A DNA stretch of 64,000 nucleotides from Beroe ovata (lineage: Eukaryota > Ctenophora > Nuda > Beroida > Beroidae), in the NCBI GenBank assembly GCA_946803715.1, contig CAMPET010000154.1, positions 98,450-162,449 of the forward strand. The letters are read 5' to 3'. The notes beneath the pieces were generated by a model that saw nothing but the letters and a program-made list of their open reading frames with translations, had not been told where the DNA came from and made no database searches. Position numbers and translations under genes: made by a program. Positions 1-10,100 of this stretch are shown piece after piece; the stretch's first letter is position 1, and each line of letters opens with the position of its first letter.

Positions 1-56
1 TCAAGTGGCCATGCAGCACCTATCGCGATGAATACAGACTACTGCTGTTCACTTAC

Positions 57-328
57 TGGTGACAACATTCTGATTAGGAACAAGCTTCATCAGTTTCCTG
101 GCTTGCACCACCAAGGGGTGAGTTTCGAATGTCTCTAACTCAGCCTCTTCCTGGATATAACGGGAGATACCATTGAACTTTTAGGCTGTTTTTGGGGACA
201 CAGGCCGCGAGATTACTAGAATTTTCAAATCTATCCTATTAGGAATTTCTTCTCTTGACGATATAGTATATACCTGAGCAGGATCAGGATTCCATTTGCT
301 ACCTTTCCCCCCTTCCGCCACAATTGCC
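57..328 (-). CDS. Two exons of an unidentified minus-strand gene (partial)
   Basis: Two exons can be read on the minus strand. Exon 328-274 follows a TATCCCAG acceptor and ends CAG|GTATAT; it encodes AIVAEGGKGSKWNPDPAQ. Exon 150-57 follows an ATATCCAG acceptor and ends ACCA|GTAAGT; it encodes 31 residues beginning EEAELETFETHPLVVQAR. The junction between them is phase 0 and the second exon ends in phase 1, so the gene continues off the left edge. A weaker upstream exon may end at 531 (GCATG|GTAAGC), but its frame is uncertain. I do not recognise the protein. Nothing in the pieces suggests a membrane segment or signal peptide. Support comes from splice motifs and open phase, not homology. Confidence 0.5.
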
Positions 329-1064
329 CTGGGATAGATGCCATGATATGAATTATGCAGAAATTAAGGTTACTTCCAATTATCGCATTATAAATATGAT
401 CATAAGGTATTAGGTAGTTAGTAACTATAACCGACTATAGGCATGATCATTAACGCAAAAGTGCCCAAATCTTTAGCAAAAGTGTAAAATCTGTAGATTT
501 GTGAATATTATGAAAGTAAGATTTGCTTACCATGCAAGGAACACCAGGAACAACCGCATTTTCCGATTTACGTCTTCCGCTACAGCTGTACTTGGGAAGA
601 TTCGTTAATTCCAGAAAAATCTTCCTATTGAAAATTCAACTGCATTATTGACAACTTCTTGATCACGAGATAAAAAGTTCAAGTATCCAATCTAAATGTA
701 GAAGACTACTAAAACAGTTCACTAATAGTATTAGTACAACTACACCGTCACTTGCACTGAATGGGATTTGTATGGAAATTCAGCGGCTTAAGTCAATGCG
801 CCACACGGAAGTATGTGTGTCAAAATCAAAATCAAAGCTGAAAACGCGCACAATCGCCACTCAAAGTCAAACTCAAACACATGGAAATAATACAGAGTTG
901 AAGGAGGCAAGGAATGTAAAACTGCGAAACACACTTTTCCATTCTCAAGCTTATGACCCCTCCCCCCTCTCTCTCTCTCTTTAAGTTTACGATCATTGCT
1001 CCGCCTGCATTGTAAGATACTCAGAATGCATGTGTGTGTGTACGGCGGCGGCCTCCGCCTAGTG
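329..1064. other. Gene-poor sequence left of the transposon
   Basis: No convincing exon is seen. There is a short CT tract at 967-981 and a short GT run at 1031-1041. The AT-rich sequence between 400 and 760 shows no repeat structure that I can support. Confidence 0.5.
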
Positions 1065-1093
1065 CTATAGTAGGCGCAGGAAGTAATGAGCAG
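1065..1093 (+). repeat. Left terminal inverted repeat of the transposon
   Basis: The sequence begins CTATAGTAGGCGCAGG and ends AAGTAATGAGCAG. Compared with the reverse complement of 4971-4999 it differs only at three positions (A/T after CTATAGT, and GG/AA before AAGTAATG). The repeat stops sharply: bases inside 1093 and outside 1065 do not match their counterparts. Confidence 0.9.
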
Positions 1094-1148
1094 CCTGAAA
1101 TCGCAAAGTGCCAATTCCCGCGCGTTCCGTCTCGTAAAATCCAATTAT

Positions 1149-1162
1149 AAGTATCGATTGCG
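1149..1162 (+). repeat. Subterminal direct repeat, left copy
   Basis: The 14-mer AAGTATCGATTGCG lies 55 bp inside the left inverted repeat. An identical, same-orientation copy is at 4856-4869, about 100 bp inside the right inverted repeat. Subterminal repeats in DNA transposons often bind transposase; that role is inferred here. Confidence 0.55.
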
Positions 1163-1780
1163 ACTAATGACTGCAATCGTCGCTAATTTTGCGTTACCCC
1201 TGCGATGTGCGCGGCTCAGTGAACTCGCGAAACGAATGCGCGAAGAAAATATCGCTGTTTCTGGAGAAGTTGAGAATTCCCCACTGGATAACAGACCTTT
1301 TCACTGGCTTAAAACTCATTGCAAGGAAAACAAAGCTAATAATAGCAATGATCTTATCTGTAGACACTGACAGGGTAATGTTTCGTGTTTGTTTCCGTGT
1401 TGAGCTGATCCAATAACTCAACGCCCACGCTTTTCTATTATAGTGTATCAATGTGTCATTGTGATAGAGAACCAAATTTGCCACAGTTTGCGGAACGAAA
1501 TCTATTTTCTTCTCTTGCATCTCGTGATATGATTCATTATCCTTTTTTCCAGTATATTTTGATCATTCTTTCTTGTCTTGTAATGATAAACAATGCGGGC
1601 GTAGGAGAGGGAAATTTGTCCGAATCTGCGAATGATCATGTGAAAGCTTTGCTCGATTTTTCCTGAATTTGGACTCATTTTCTCAACATTAAAGTTTAAT
1701 TGAGATCATAATTAGTTGGTCGCTATAATAGTGAAAAAATGTTCAAAAACATTTTCCGTTAACATCTTCCAGTTTAGACA

Positions 1781-4249
1781 ATGAAGATTGTTCATCATCA
1801 ACCTTCGGCCCAAGAAAAGAAGTTGGCTTTGCAAGTGAACTCCAGTAATGAGTCAGAGAAGCGGCGTCTGGCCTCAATTGTTACTGCAGCTAAATCGGAA
1901 CAGTGGGTCTGCACAAATTCCTCTCTGTGTACTACCTGTCCCAAGAAATTGAACAAGATTCTGGCAGAGGTGGTGAATCCCTGGAGGTGTCCTACGAAAG
2001 TGACAGCTGACATGACAGGTTTTGGGGCGTCTTCTATCAGGAGATGGAAGATCGAACAAATGACGAAGGACAGCTTGGGCCATGCAGCAGTTTCTGGAAG
2101 GCCTTCGAAACGCTTCCCTGGTTGGGCTCACATCTCAATAAGAAACATCATTACCGGCTTCTATGGATATAAAGGAGGAAAAGCGTCCATGAGGAAGTAT
2201 CCGACAGTCGCAAATGTCATGGATGAGTTTTATGAGATGCATCCTTCTGGCGATGATGCACAAGCTGGTGATATCCTTCGAGTATCCGAATCTTCCTTCA
2301 GGAAGGAAATTAAGAAGGCTGGATTTAAGTTTGTTGGGGGCAGGGGCCACACAGCAATCATCTCCAGGGACGATGTTGCAGCTGATCGATTTGACTTCCT
2401 TCGCACCATTTCGAGACTCGTAGCAGAAGGAAGGCCTATTTATTTCACCGACGAAACTTGGTGCAATCTGCACCACCAAAGAGAAAGGATGTGGAGGGGG
2501 ACGAAGGTGAACCCAGTGACGGGAAGGACCGAGTTTCTGGAGGGAGGCATGGCGACCTTGCCCGCCGGAGAAGGGAGCAGGATCATTATCTGCCATATAA
2601 TGTCAAAGGATGGATTGGTTGATGGTGCTGCAGATGTTTTCGAGGGGGTCAAAAAATCTCAAGACTATCATCAAGAGATGAATAGTGACCACTACGAAAA
2701 TTGGATAAGAGAAAAGGTTTTACCAAACCTTCCTGAGAAAAGTGTGCTTGTGATAGACAAAGCAAGCTATCACAACAGATTAACAGAGGAGAGCAAGAAA
2801 CCCAAATCAAGTTGGAAGAAGGCTGACGTGGTTCAGTGGCTTGTCAGTAAGGGGTCGGGAACAGAAGCAGACCTGATGAAACTTACTGTGCCTGAACTGC
2901 TTTCAAAGTGTAGCAGATATCATGTCGACGCAGAATATAGAGTTGACAAGATTCTGGCAGAGAAAGGTATCACAGTGCTTAGGTTACCGACCAAGCACTG
3001 TGAATACAATCCGATAGAACTGGTTTGGGCGAGAGTGAAACGACAGGTGGCAAGCAGGAACACAACGTCCCTAAACAAGAAAGAGTTGATCGCCCTTATC
3101 AACAGTGCCTTCGACTCCATTGACGCAGAATTCTGTCAAAAAGTGACCGAGCATTGTTTCCGCATCATGGACGCAGCCAAGGAGGCTGAAAAGATGGTAG
3201 ACGTCGAAGTAAGACCTTTGATAATTGACCTCCTTGATGATGATGCCGATGAGGACGCCATGGAGGATGAACCTGACCTTGAGTCAGGCTTGGATTGGGG
3301 TGCAAACGACGGTTTTGAGAGTGATGACATGAAGGAGACAGAAGCTATCGAACGTGCAATTCTGCAGGCAGCCCAATTTTATAATGTGACATCGGTGATA
3401 AAGGACGCAACCAAGTGCCAGTGTTCCAAGAACAAAGTGGCAACTGCAAGCGATGGTGGGGCTTCGACCACCAGAGCCCCAAGGACTGCTGGTACTTGTA
3501 AGAACTGCAGCTGTTCAAAGGCTGATGCAAGATGCGGACCGTTGTGCAGCTGTGACCCTGCTCACTGCCTCAACAGGATTCCTGACATTCCTGACTCAGC
3601 ATCGCCAGATACCAATACACAGAATCAGGCAATGTTGTCTGATGATGAAGACGACTTCGAAGCTCTTCATGACCTGAATACTGACTCGCAAATTGCTAAA
3701 GAAGTGGAGCTTTCCTTGAAGAGAGATAAAGCTGCTCACAGTGACCTCCATCTGGCGATCATTGGGCATCTGGAGAATCGTGCTAAACGAAAACTGGAGA
3801 TAATAGCAGAATTTAAGGAAGCTGAAGAAGCAAGAAAAAGACCTGCATTACCATTGACCACAACGAAGCCAAAATGTGGACCAAGGACAACGGCCATTAA
3901 AGAAGTTCCTCAGCTGCTCCATGATCTCAGCCTACAAGTACATACTGCGGGTGCCACTACCAGTGATGGTAGTGCTGAGGAAAAGCCGAAATGTGGGCCG
4001 AGTACAACCCCCCAACCTGATCAAACTGACGCAAATATTGATGTCATCACCATCGATGAGGATGGTGACTGCAATGATGGCAACGTTACAGACTGCAGAC
4101 ATGACGGGAGTGGTGGGTCTGCCATTGCTCAATGCGTGCAATTGGTTCTGAGGCCGGACGATGACAGTCCACTCACTGGAGCGCCACCCCAACCAGCAGG
4201 GACACTCCGGATACGGAACATTGCCGGTGGCAGCTCAGCGCATGTGTAG
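1781..4249 (+). CDS. DDE transposase (IS630/Tc1/mariner superfamily, DD86E) with CXC-like C-terminal module
   Basis: This single open frame of 822 residues would cut and rejoin the ends of the surrounding transposon. The N-terminus has a Cys-rich segment (residues 44-70, CTNSSLCTTC) and a probable helix-turn-helix region at about 75-180. The catalytic triad is D224 (YFTDETW), D326 (VLVIDKASYHN) and E413 (YNPIELVWARVK), with 86 residues between the last two. The insert between them carries the SWKKADVVQWL block typical of the long-spaced DDE_3 transposases of invertebrates. After an acidic stretch (485-520) a cysteine cluster at 545-596 (CQC...CKNCSCSK...CGPLCSCD..HCLN) resembles a tesmin/TSO1-type CXC module. 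The C-terminus repeats PKCGPxTT twice. ATG 1781 is the first in-frame start. A TCTTCCAG just upstream could be an acceptor for a 5'-UTR intron. No frameshift or stop is seen. Confidence 0.9.
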   Translation: MKIVHHQPSAQEKKLALQVNSSNESEKRRLASIVTAAKSEQWVCTNSSLCTTCPKKLNKILAEVVNPWRCPTKVTADMTGFGASSIRRWKIEQMTKDSLGHAAVSGRPSKRFPGWAHISIRNIITGFYGYKGGKASMRKYPTVANVMDEFYEMHPSGDDAQAGDILRVSESSFRKEIKKAGFKFVGGRGHTAIISRDDVAADRFDFLRTISRLVAEGRPIYFTDETWCNLHHQRERMWRGTKVNPVTGRTEFLEGGMATLPAGEGSRIIICHIMSKDGLVDGAADVFEGVKKSQDYHQEMNSDHYENWIREKVLPNLPEKSVLVIDKASYHNRLTEESKKPKSSWKKADVVQWLVSKGSGTEADLMKLTVPELLSKCSRYHVDAEYRVDKILAEKGITVLRLPTKHCEYNPIELVWARVKRQVASRNTTSLNKKELIALINSAFDSIDAEFCQKVTEHCFRIMDAAKEAEKMVDVEVRPLIIDLLDDDADEDAMEDEPDLESGLDWGANDGFESDDMKETEAIERAILQAAQFYNVTSVIKDATKCQCSKNKVATASDGGASTTRAPRTAGTCKNCSCSKADARCGPLCSCDPAHCLNRIPDIPDSASPDTNTQNQAMLSDDEDDFEALHDLNTDSQIAKEVELSLKRDKAAHSDLHLAIIGHLENRAKRKLEIIAEFKEAEEARKRPALPLTTTKPKCGPRTTAIKEVPQLLHDLSLQVHTAGATTSDGSAEEKPKCGPSTTPQPDQTDANIDVITIDEDGDCNDGNVTDCRHDGSGGSAIAQCVQLVLRPDDDSPLTGAPPQPAGTLRIRNIAGGSSAHV

Positions 4250-4855
4250 GTCAACTCATGTACTCCATCAGTGTGTATAGTGTAATGTGTAGAATGTACA
4301 TAGTATTTATCTCACACCATTAATCATTATATGTAGACGTTACCAGCTATCCAGGCATAAGTTTCAAATTACTTGCCATGACAAGGATATGTATCTCTTG
4401 TGGTACAAAATGTGTAGAGAGCTCTTACACAAACAGATTCTTGTCTGATACTGTGATTTGATTACCGGGATATACTTGGAATTATTTGCTCTGCAGTCAG
4501 AGGCATGTACCTCACATCAATCAAAGCACAAGTTGTCAGTATAGAAGAGGGCATTTGGCTGGCTGAACGCGCATATCGTGAGCCTGCAAGTCAATGATTG
4601 CTGAGTTTGAAAACAATCATGGCATTGATAGATCTATTTCTTCGGGCAATTACACTGACAGTTATGTTAATTTCTTTCCAAAGCATGGAAGAATGATATT
4701 GCACGAGTTGCATAATATGATTTTAGACGTTAGCGTCCTACTGCAATATGTCGTATCACTCGTACTCAATGCAGGCACCTTTTGGAATATGGGATATATT
4801 CGAGTGGCAAGCACGGAGAATATTGATAAACACGCGCGCGTTTGATGATTGTGTC

Positions 4856-4869
4856 AAGTATCGATTGCG
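4856..4869 (+). repeat. Subterminal direct repeat, right copy
   Basis: Identical to the 14-mer at 1149-1162 and in the same orientation. It lies between the transposase gene and the right inverted repeat. Confidence 0.55.
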
Positions 4870-4925
4870 TGATTTCCGTATCGTCACGTGCCGTGATCGG
4901 TAGCACGTGACGCGCGCTAGGGCCC

Positions 4926-4953
4926 TGATTGGTCGGGTGCTCCTGACCAATCA
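4926..4953. repeat. Short inverted repeat with paired CCAAT motifs
   Basis: TGATTGGTC (4926-4934) and GACCAATCA (4945-4953) form a perfect 9-bp inverted repeat with a 10-bp loop, just inside the right end of the transposon. Each arm carries a CCAAT box, so it could be a promoter element or a hairpin. Confidence 0.55.
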
Positions 4954-4970
4954 CAGAGCACGTACGAACT

Positions 4971-4999
4971 CTGCTCATTACTTTTTGCGCCAACTATAG
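4971..4999 (-). repeat. Right terminal inverted repeat of the transposon
   Basis: The plus strand reads CTGCTCATTACTTTTTGCGC and then CAACTATAG. This is the mirror of the left repeat with three mismatches, 722 bp beyond the transposase stop codon. Confidence 0.9.
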
Positions 5000-5439
5000 G
5001 CTAAAGTGACACTCCTCGAGGGGGCTGTGTATCGTATCTCATTAGTTTCTCTATCATATGTTGCGTGAGTGTTTTGTCAAAAACACTCTGGATAAGTGAA
5101 TATCGGTACATTAGCGTTTATAAAGTTGATTGAGACTGAGAGAGATAAGCTTTCAGTGAGAGATATTTAGATAATCAGTAATTAATATTGCTTGAGGTTT
5201 AAATAGTAACCCATATGATTATATGAGGACATAGATTAAGAATAAGATAGTGATACTAAGCAGTAAATTTGAGCTGAGCTTCTGAGCCGCATTCAATTCG
5301 AAGTGCCGGTTTGTTTCAGGAAAAGGCTGTGTAATTTCTGAGTTATTTCCTGGGAGCAGTTATCTCATTATCTCTCCCACTTCGACATTGAAATGGTGTC
5401 AGTAGATAGTAGACTTAGAGGAGTGGTGTAAAGAGTGGT

Positions 5440-5760
5440 CCAAAGTCTTACTCGTGTCAGAGAAAAGTGGTGTCAGACCCAGAGTGCAGAGTGGTGTCAA
5501 AGTTCATAGTGGTGTCAGCGTACAGTGGGGTGTCAAAATGCAGAATGGTGTCAAAGTTCAGAGTGGTGTCACAGTACAGAACGTTGTCAGAATCAAAGTG
5601 GTGTCAGAGTACAGAGGGGTGTCAAAGTAAAGAGTGATGTCACTGTCAGAGTACAAAGTGATGTCAGTGTACAGCATGGCATCAAAGTACAGAGGAGTGT
5701 CAGAGGAGTGAGTACAGTAACAGAGTGGTGGCAGAGAGGAGAGATGATGTCGGAGGAAAA
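5440..5760 (+). repeat. GTGGTGTCA minisatellite
   Basis: Degenerate tandem units of about 18 bp, each built on GTGGTGTCA followed by AGTNCAGA, run through this stretch. It has a coding-looking frame (5525-5815) only because the repeat avoids stops. A sister array with the same core lies at 50690-51130. Confidence 0.8.
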
Positions 5761-5997
5761 AAATCACTTTAGCGCTGATCAAAACGAAGTTAAACCACTT
5801 GATTTGATAAAATAGATGTCCATTTTCAGTTCCAAGTTAAATATAACAAAGCTGAAGTAAACATAACATTTCTCAAAGTCAATCGCGATTCGAAGATATT
5901 TGGGTCACTGAAGATAACACTAACAAAGTCACCTCAAATTGTCCAGTCAATGATGAATTTAGGTTTAGCAAAATCGTAAGGGCTCATTGCTCACTAG

Positions 5998-6002
<5 letters not shown>

Positions 6003-6032
<30 letters not shown>

Positions 6033-6033
6033 N

Positions 6034-6071
<38 letters not shown>
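6003..6071 (+). repeat. (CA)n microsatellite with an N at 6033
   Basis: A nearly pure CA dinucleotide tract, broken by a single N at 6033 that probably marks an assembly join or unresolved length. Confidence 0.95.
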
Positions 6072-6072
<1 letters not shown>

Positions 6073-6770
6073 GAGCACCTTTGGTCACGATATATTAGCG
6101 CGCGCCTTCGAGTTTAACTTCAAAGATCATAAAATCCGAATAATTATCAAATAACCATTCTTGTCTGCCGTGCAACGGTTTATGACACTAAAAAGTCCGT
6201 TTTTAACCATAAACTGTTATTTATGCTCTCTCACTATTATGACATCATTTTCAGCATAAAATCGTATAAATCCAATGGACAAACCACAATGAAATATTTT
6301 TATGAATATGATATATATCCTTCATAACGAACTAAATATAAAATTTCCTAGTTTCTGAAATATTTTATACAAATATAACTTTTAAAAACAGTGTCCATGC
6401 ATAATAATTCAGCTTCAACAATTTAACTTATCGGCTGAACATATTACATTTCTGCGTCTCCAGCGCTCGAGTGAATAATTATCGTCATATCCTAATTAGC
6501 GTCATTTCTCGCGCTGATCCCTCTCTCTCACACTCTTTGTCTTGGGTTACCACGGGAACCAAACGGTGATCTGAGCACGTGCAGCTGTTGTCATCATCCT
6601 TACACGTGTGTCACCACTGATTGCTGCTGCTGCGCGCGAGCCCGTCCCAACTATTGCACGTGTGTATGTGGACCATTGTATTGGCACTCTTGTGAACTAT
6701 ATATTGCAGATGTAGGAGATGTAATTATATGAAATTCACGGGGTTATGTGAACTGGAACGTGTGTGTGTG

Positions 6771-7192
6771 TCAAATGTCGCTCTCAACGCTATCTGATTT
6801 GGGGTTGTCCAAATCTTTGAGGAGACCCTGCAACTGTTTGTCTACATCGTCAAACTGTGACTGAAAATTGTTTGGAGGCTTCGTTTCGGCCCAGTTTAGA
6901 GTTCTTAGATTGTACATGGGAAGTGAATTAGAGGAGTCAACGGGGACTTGAAACATGACTGGTTTCGGTGAGACACTTTCGTACTGATAGTTCGACTCGG
7001 GATCAGGTCCCGGCCCCCCTGATTTATTGTTCGTCTGCGGGGCGTATCGTCCGCCGTCCCGTCTCTCTCGTGATCGGTCACGGACCATCTTTACGGAGAC
7101 GAAGACGACGATACAGACGACGAGAATGCAGATCACTATGACGACGATCAGCCACGTTTCGATGGAGTTGTCGATCACAGCGAGAGCGGTGT
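6771..7192 (-). CDS. Last exon: transmembrane helix and cytoplasmic tail
   Basis: The acceptor CCTTCCCTCAG precedes position 7192 and the stop TGA is at 6773-6771. Residues begin [13 protein letters not shown], followed by the hydrophobic segment [20 protein letters not shown], then [14 protein letters not shown]. The tail is rich in Pro, Asn, Ser and Asp, ends KSDSVESDI, and has no recognisable catalytic domain. It joins domain 11 in phase 1. Confidence 0.88.
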
Positions 7193-10100
7193 CTGAGGGA
7201 AGGAAAGGGGTGTGTCAACAACAGGTGAGGGTTTTTGGTCAATTTCAGTTAGTTTGCAGATCTCTAAATCATGAAATTGAAGAACGATGTGATTATTCTT
7301 ACCTTTTCTCGTGACTTTCACGGTTGTTGTCATGGAAACGGAATCGAAGGTGAAGTCGGCATTGCCGTTGTTATTATCGGCAGTGCACGTGTACTCGCCC
7401 ACATCTTCCGGCTGAATGTTGACAATGACCAACGAGCCGTATTCGTCAACTTGCGACCTGGCGAGTGGTGGAGAATGAACGCTGGGATTTTCGCACAGAA
7501 AACAGAACTTAAACAGCAATAATGATGTTTCACAAGGGATTAGACTGCGCGCGGGATGTATCGCCCAGCATCACTTATCGCCCAACCTGCCGTTAGGGGG
7601 TAGGTACCCCTTCTCCTTCCTCCACGTTACACGGGGTGGGGGTTCGCCCCTCGCTTTACACGATATCGTGAGCGTTGCCCCAATCGGGAATTCGTAGTTT
7701 AGCATTGGCGGGGTGTCGATGATCGGTGGGTATCTAACGTTCAACTTGTAGGATTTGCTTGTCTTTCCTGCACGATTCCTACGGGAAAAGGGAGGGTGTT
7801 ATGTGCTCGTCTGGGCTAAGGAGGGGGCGGGGGGTGAGTTATGAGTGAGTTGTAGGTGTTGAAAAGCGAGGTGCTCGCATAGAATTAGGTGGAAAATGAA
7901 AATCGGATTTTATGTCAATGATCCAAAATTTTCCACGGAAGTTGTCAAACTTCCGATATCATTGATAATGCAAGATTTTTAACCAGTTTATCGAACTAAA
8001 TGCATATTTTAGGTTGGTATAGGCGATCTTATGGAGCAGTTTAAATGTAATGTGATTAAACGCCAAATTGTGGTGTCCTTAGCTAGAATTTGAATGTAAC
8101 AGCGGAATGGGAGGAAGGTATAAAATCTTACTGGTTGTCATGGTAACGTGACATCTCACGTGACATTGACACACGCGATTCTATTGGCCGGATATTATAG
8201 TCGAGATGATCACGTGACAAGACAAATGACACTTCCCCAGATTCTAGCATGCCACAAATTCGATGATATGAAATGTACTATACCGTCGTATGTACATAAC
8301 ACTGAGCAGATATATATGTGTGTTCGTGTGTGTGTGTGTGTGTGTGNGTGTGTGTGTGTGTTTGTGTGGGGACTCATATTCGATGAGACGAATCATGGAA
8401 AGGAGTTTTCTGATGACTATATTGGATTTAGACGTCCCTAACACAATCACAGACGTATTTCCTGGTCGTAAGATGACCATGAGACCGGCCGAATTGCACA
8501 ATTCTCAAATCAGGATGGGAGGATTATTCAACTTACTCGGCATGGCAATAATAAATCCTCGCATCTGTCTCCCTCAGATCCTTAATCGTAAACGTTAACT
8601 TCCTCAACTCAGCCCCCTCCGAATCGGTCATCGTCACAAAGTTCCGGACATCATCGGAAACCGCTACGACCGACTTATTCCCGACTATATACCGCCACGA
8701 GAGTTCGGGGAGCGGGCTCCCGGCCGCCTCACACGTCATCTTACACTCGAGTCCCGCTTTGACAGCCCCACAACCCGTCACCCGGCTGATCGTGGGCATG
8801 TCGACCACCTCAACCCGTGCCATCTGTTGATCACTCCCGTAGTCATTACTAGATTTGCACGTGTAGAGACCGTCGTGCACGTTGCGGGTTGGGTTGTCGA
8901 TCACAAGGTTTGTCCCCCGCACAGAATACCCGTGGGAATTGAACGTCTCGATCCGTTGCCCGTTTACCCGCCACTCAACAGTCGGGAAGGGGTAACCCGA
9001 TACCTCACACACGATGATCGACTCTTGCCCTGTGATGAGGTACTGCAGGTTGGGCAGGTTTTCTATGCGGGCTTTACTCTTCACAGTGATGATGACGTCC
9101 TTGCTTTTAGATCCCTGAGGCGGAGTATGAGTGGTGGGTGGGGCAAAAGTGTGCGTGGAAATTGAGAAATTCATCCTACCTATGAGAAATTAGGAACATT
9201 GATAGGTCTAGCCACGTCAATATTATATTCAACAACGTGCAGTGAAATCTCATTAGTTCCTACTCAAATATCGCCTGAAATTGCCGGGAAATATTCCAAT
9301 CACACCACCCTCACACACCTGTCTATTGGACACGGTACATCTGTATGCGCCACTATCAAATCTGGTAGCGGAGGTTATTCTCAGGGTACCATTAGCAAAA
9401 ATCACGTGTTCTCGTTCTATCAGTTTCTGGTTATGTTCCCACACTAACTTCGGCTTCGGTTCGCCCTGTTCGATGACAAAATGTCGAAATGGGGGGGTCG
9501 GGACAACTTGCTTGAGCAACATAATATTGTGCTTTTAGAAAAACAGGATTGAAATATAAGTTTATTAAAAAAAATAAGAACATACTAACCGAGTAGAGGC
9601 AATCAAGCCAGAAGTTATCAAACTCCCTGACTTCAGCCGTGGGGGAAATGAATGATATCTCGGGAATAACGTCCACGTAGAGGTAACCGGAGGTGCTGAC
9701 GGACGCGGCGGGGTTGGAAACGTTACACGAGTACTCGCCCTGATCCTCCGGAAGAACAGTGTGGAAGTAGAGACCGATACCTGGGGAAGGGGGGAGGTTA
9801 GTGAGGATAGTGGGGTGAGGAGCGTCAGAGAGAAGAGGGGGAGGTGAGGTTAGTGAGGAGTTTGGTGAAGAGTGTCAGACAGGGGAGTGGAGGAGTGTGG
9901 AGAGAATAGTGAGGAGTGTGGAGAGAATAGTGAGGTGGGTGGTGAAGAAAAAACGAGAAGTGAGAAGAGGAGAGGGCAATGAGGAGTTTGGTGAGGATAG
10001 TGAGGAGTGGGGTGAGAAAAACGAGGAATGTAGAAAGGTGAGGGGCAGAGTAAAGAAAGAGGAGGAAAGGTGAGAAAGTCAACAAGTTAGGGTGAGTAAG

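Larger units (their letters stand above)
1065..4999 (+). mobile_element. Intact IS630/Tc1/mariner-type DNA transposon with CXC-tailed transposase
   Basis: The element is bounded by inverted repeats at 1065-1093 and 4971-4999 (26 of 29 positions match) and encloses one long transposase ORF at 1781-4249. Both ends read CTATAG outward. Tc1/mariner elements duplicate a TA target, so the true ends are either 1068/4996 (TA at 1066-1067 and 4997-4998) or 1070/4994; symmetry prevents a choice. At about 3.9 kb it is long for this superfamily, with roughly 0.7 kb on each side of the ORF. Intact ORF plus well-matched ends suggests recent mobility or preservation. The catalytic spacing (DD86E) is close to that reported for the Sailor (DD82E) group of ITm transposons; that assignment is inference. 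Confidence 0.85.

Noticed and set aside
788-1144. 118-residue minus ORF across the left transposon end
   Set aside because: It spans the element boundary and low-complexity CT/GT text and has no recognisable domain.
5525-5815. 96-residue ORF with GCQNAEWCQSS-like text
   Set aside because: It is produced by the GTGGTGTCA minisatellite and shows only repeat periodicity.
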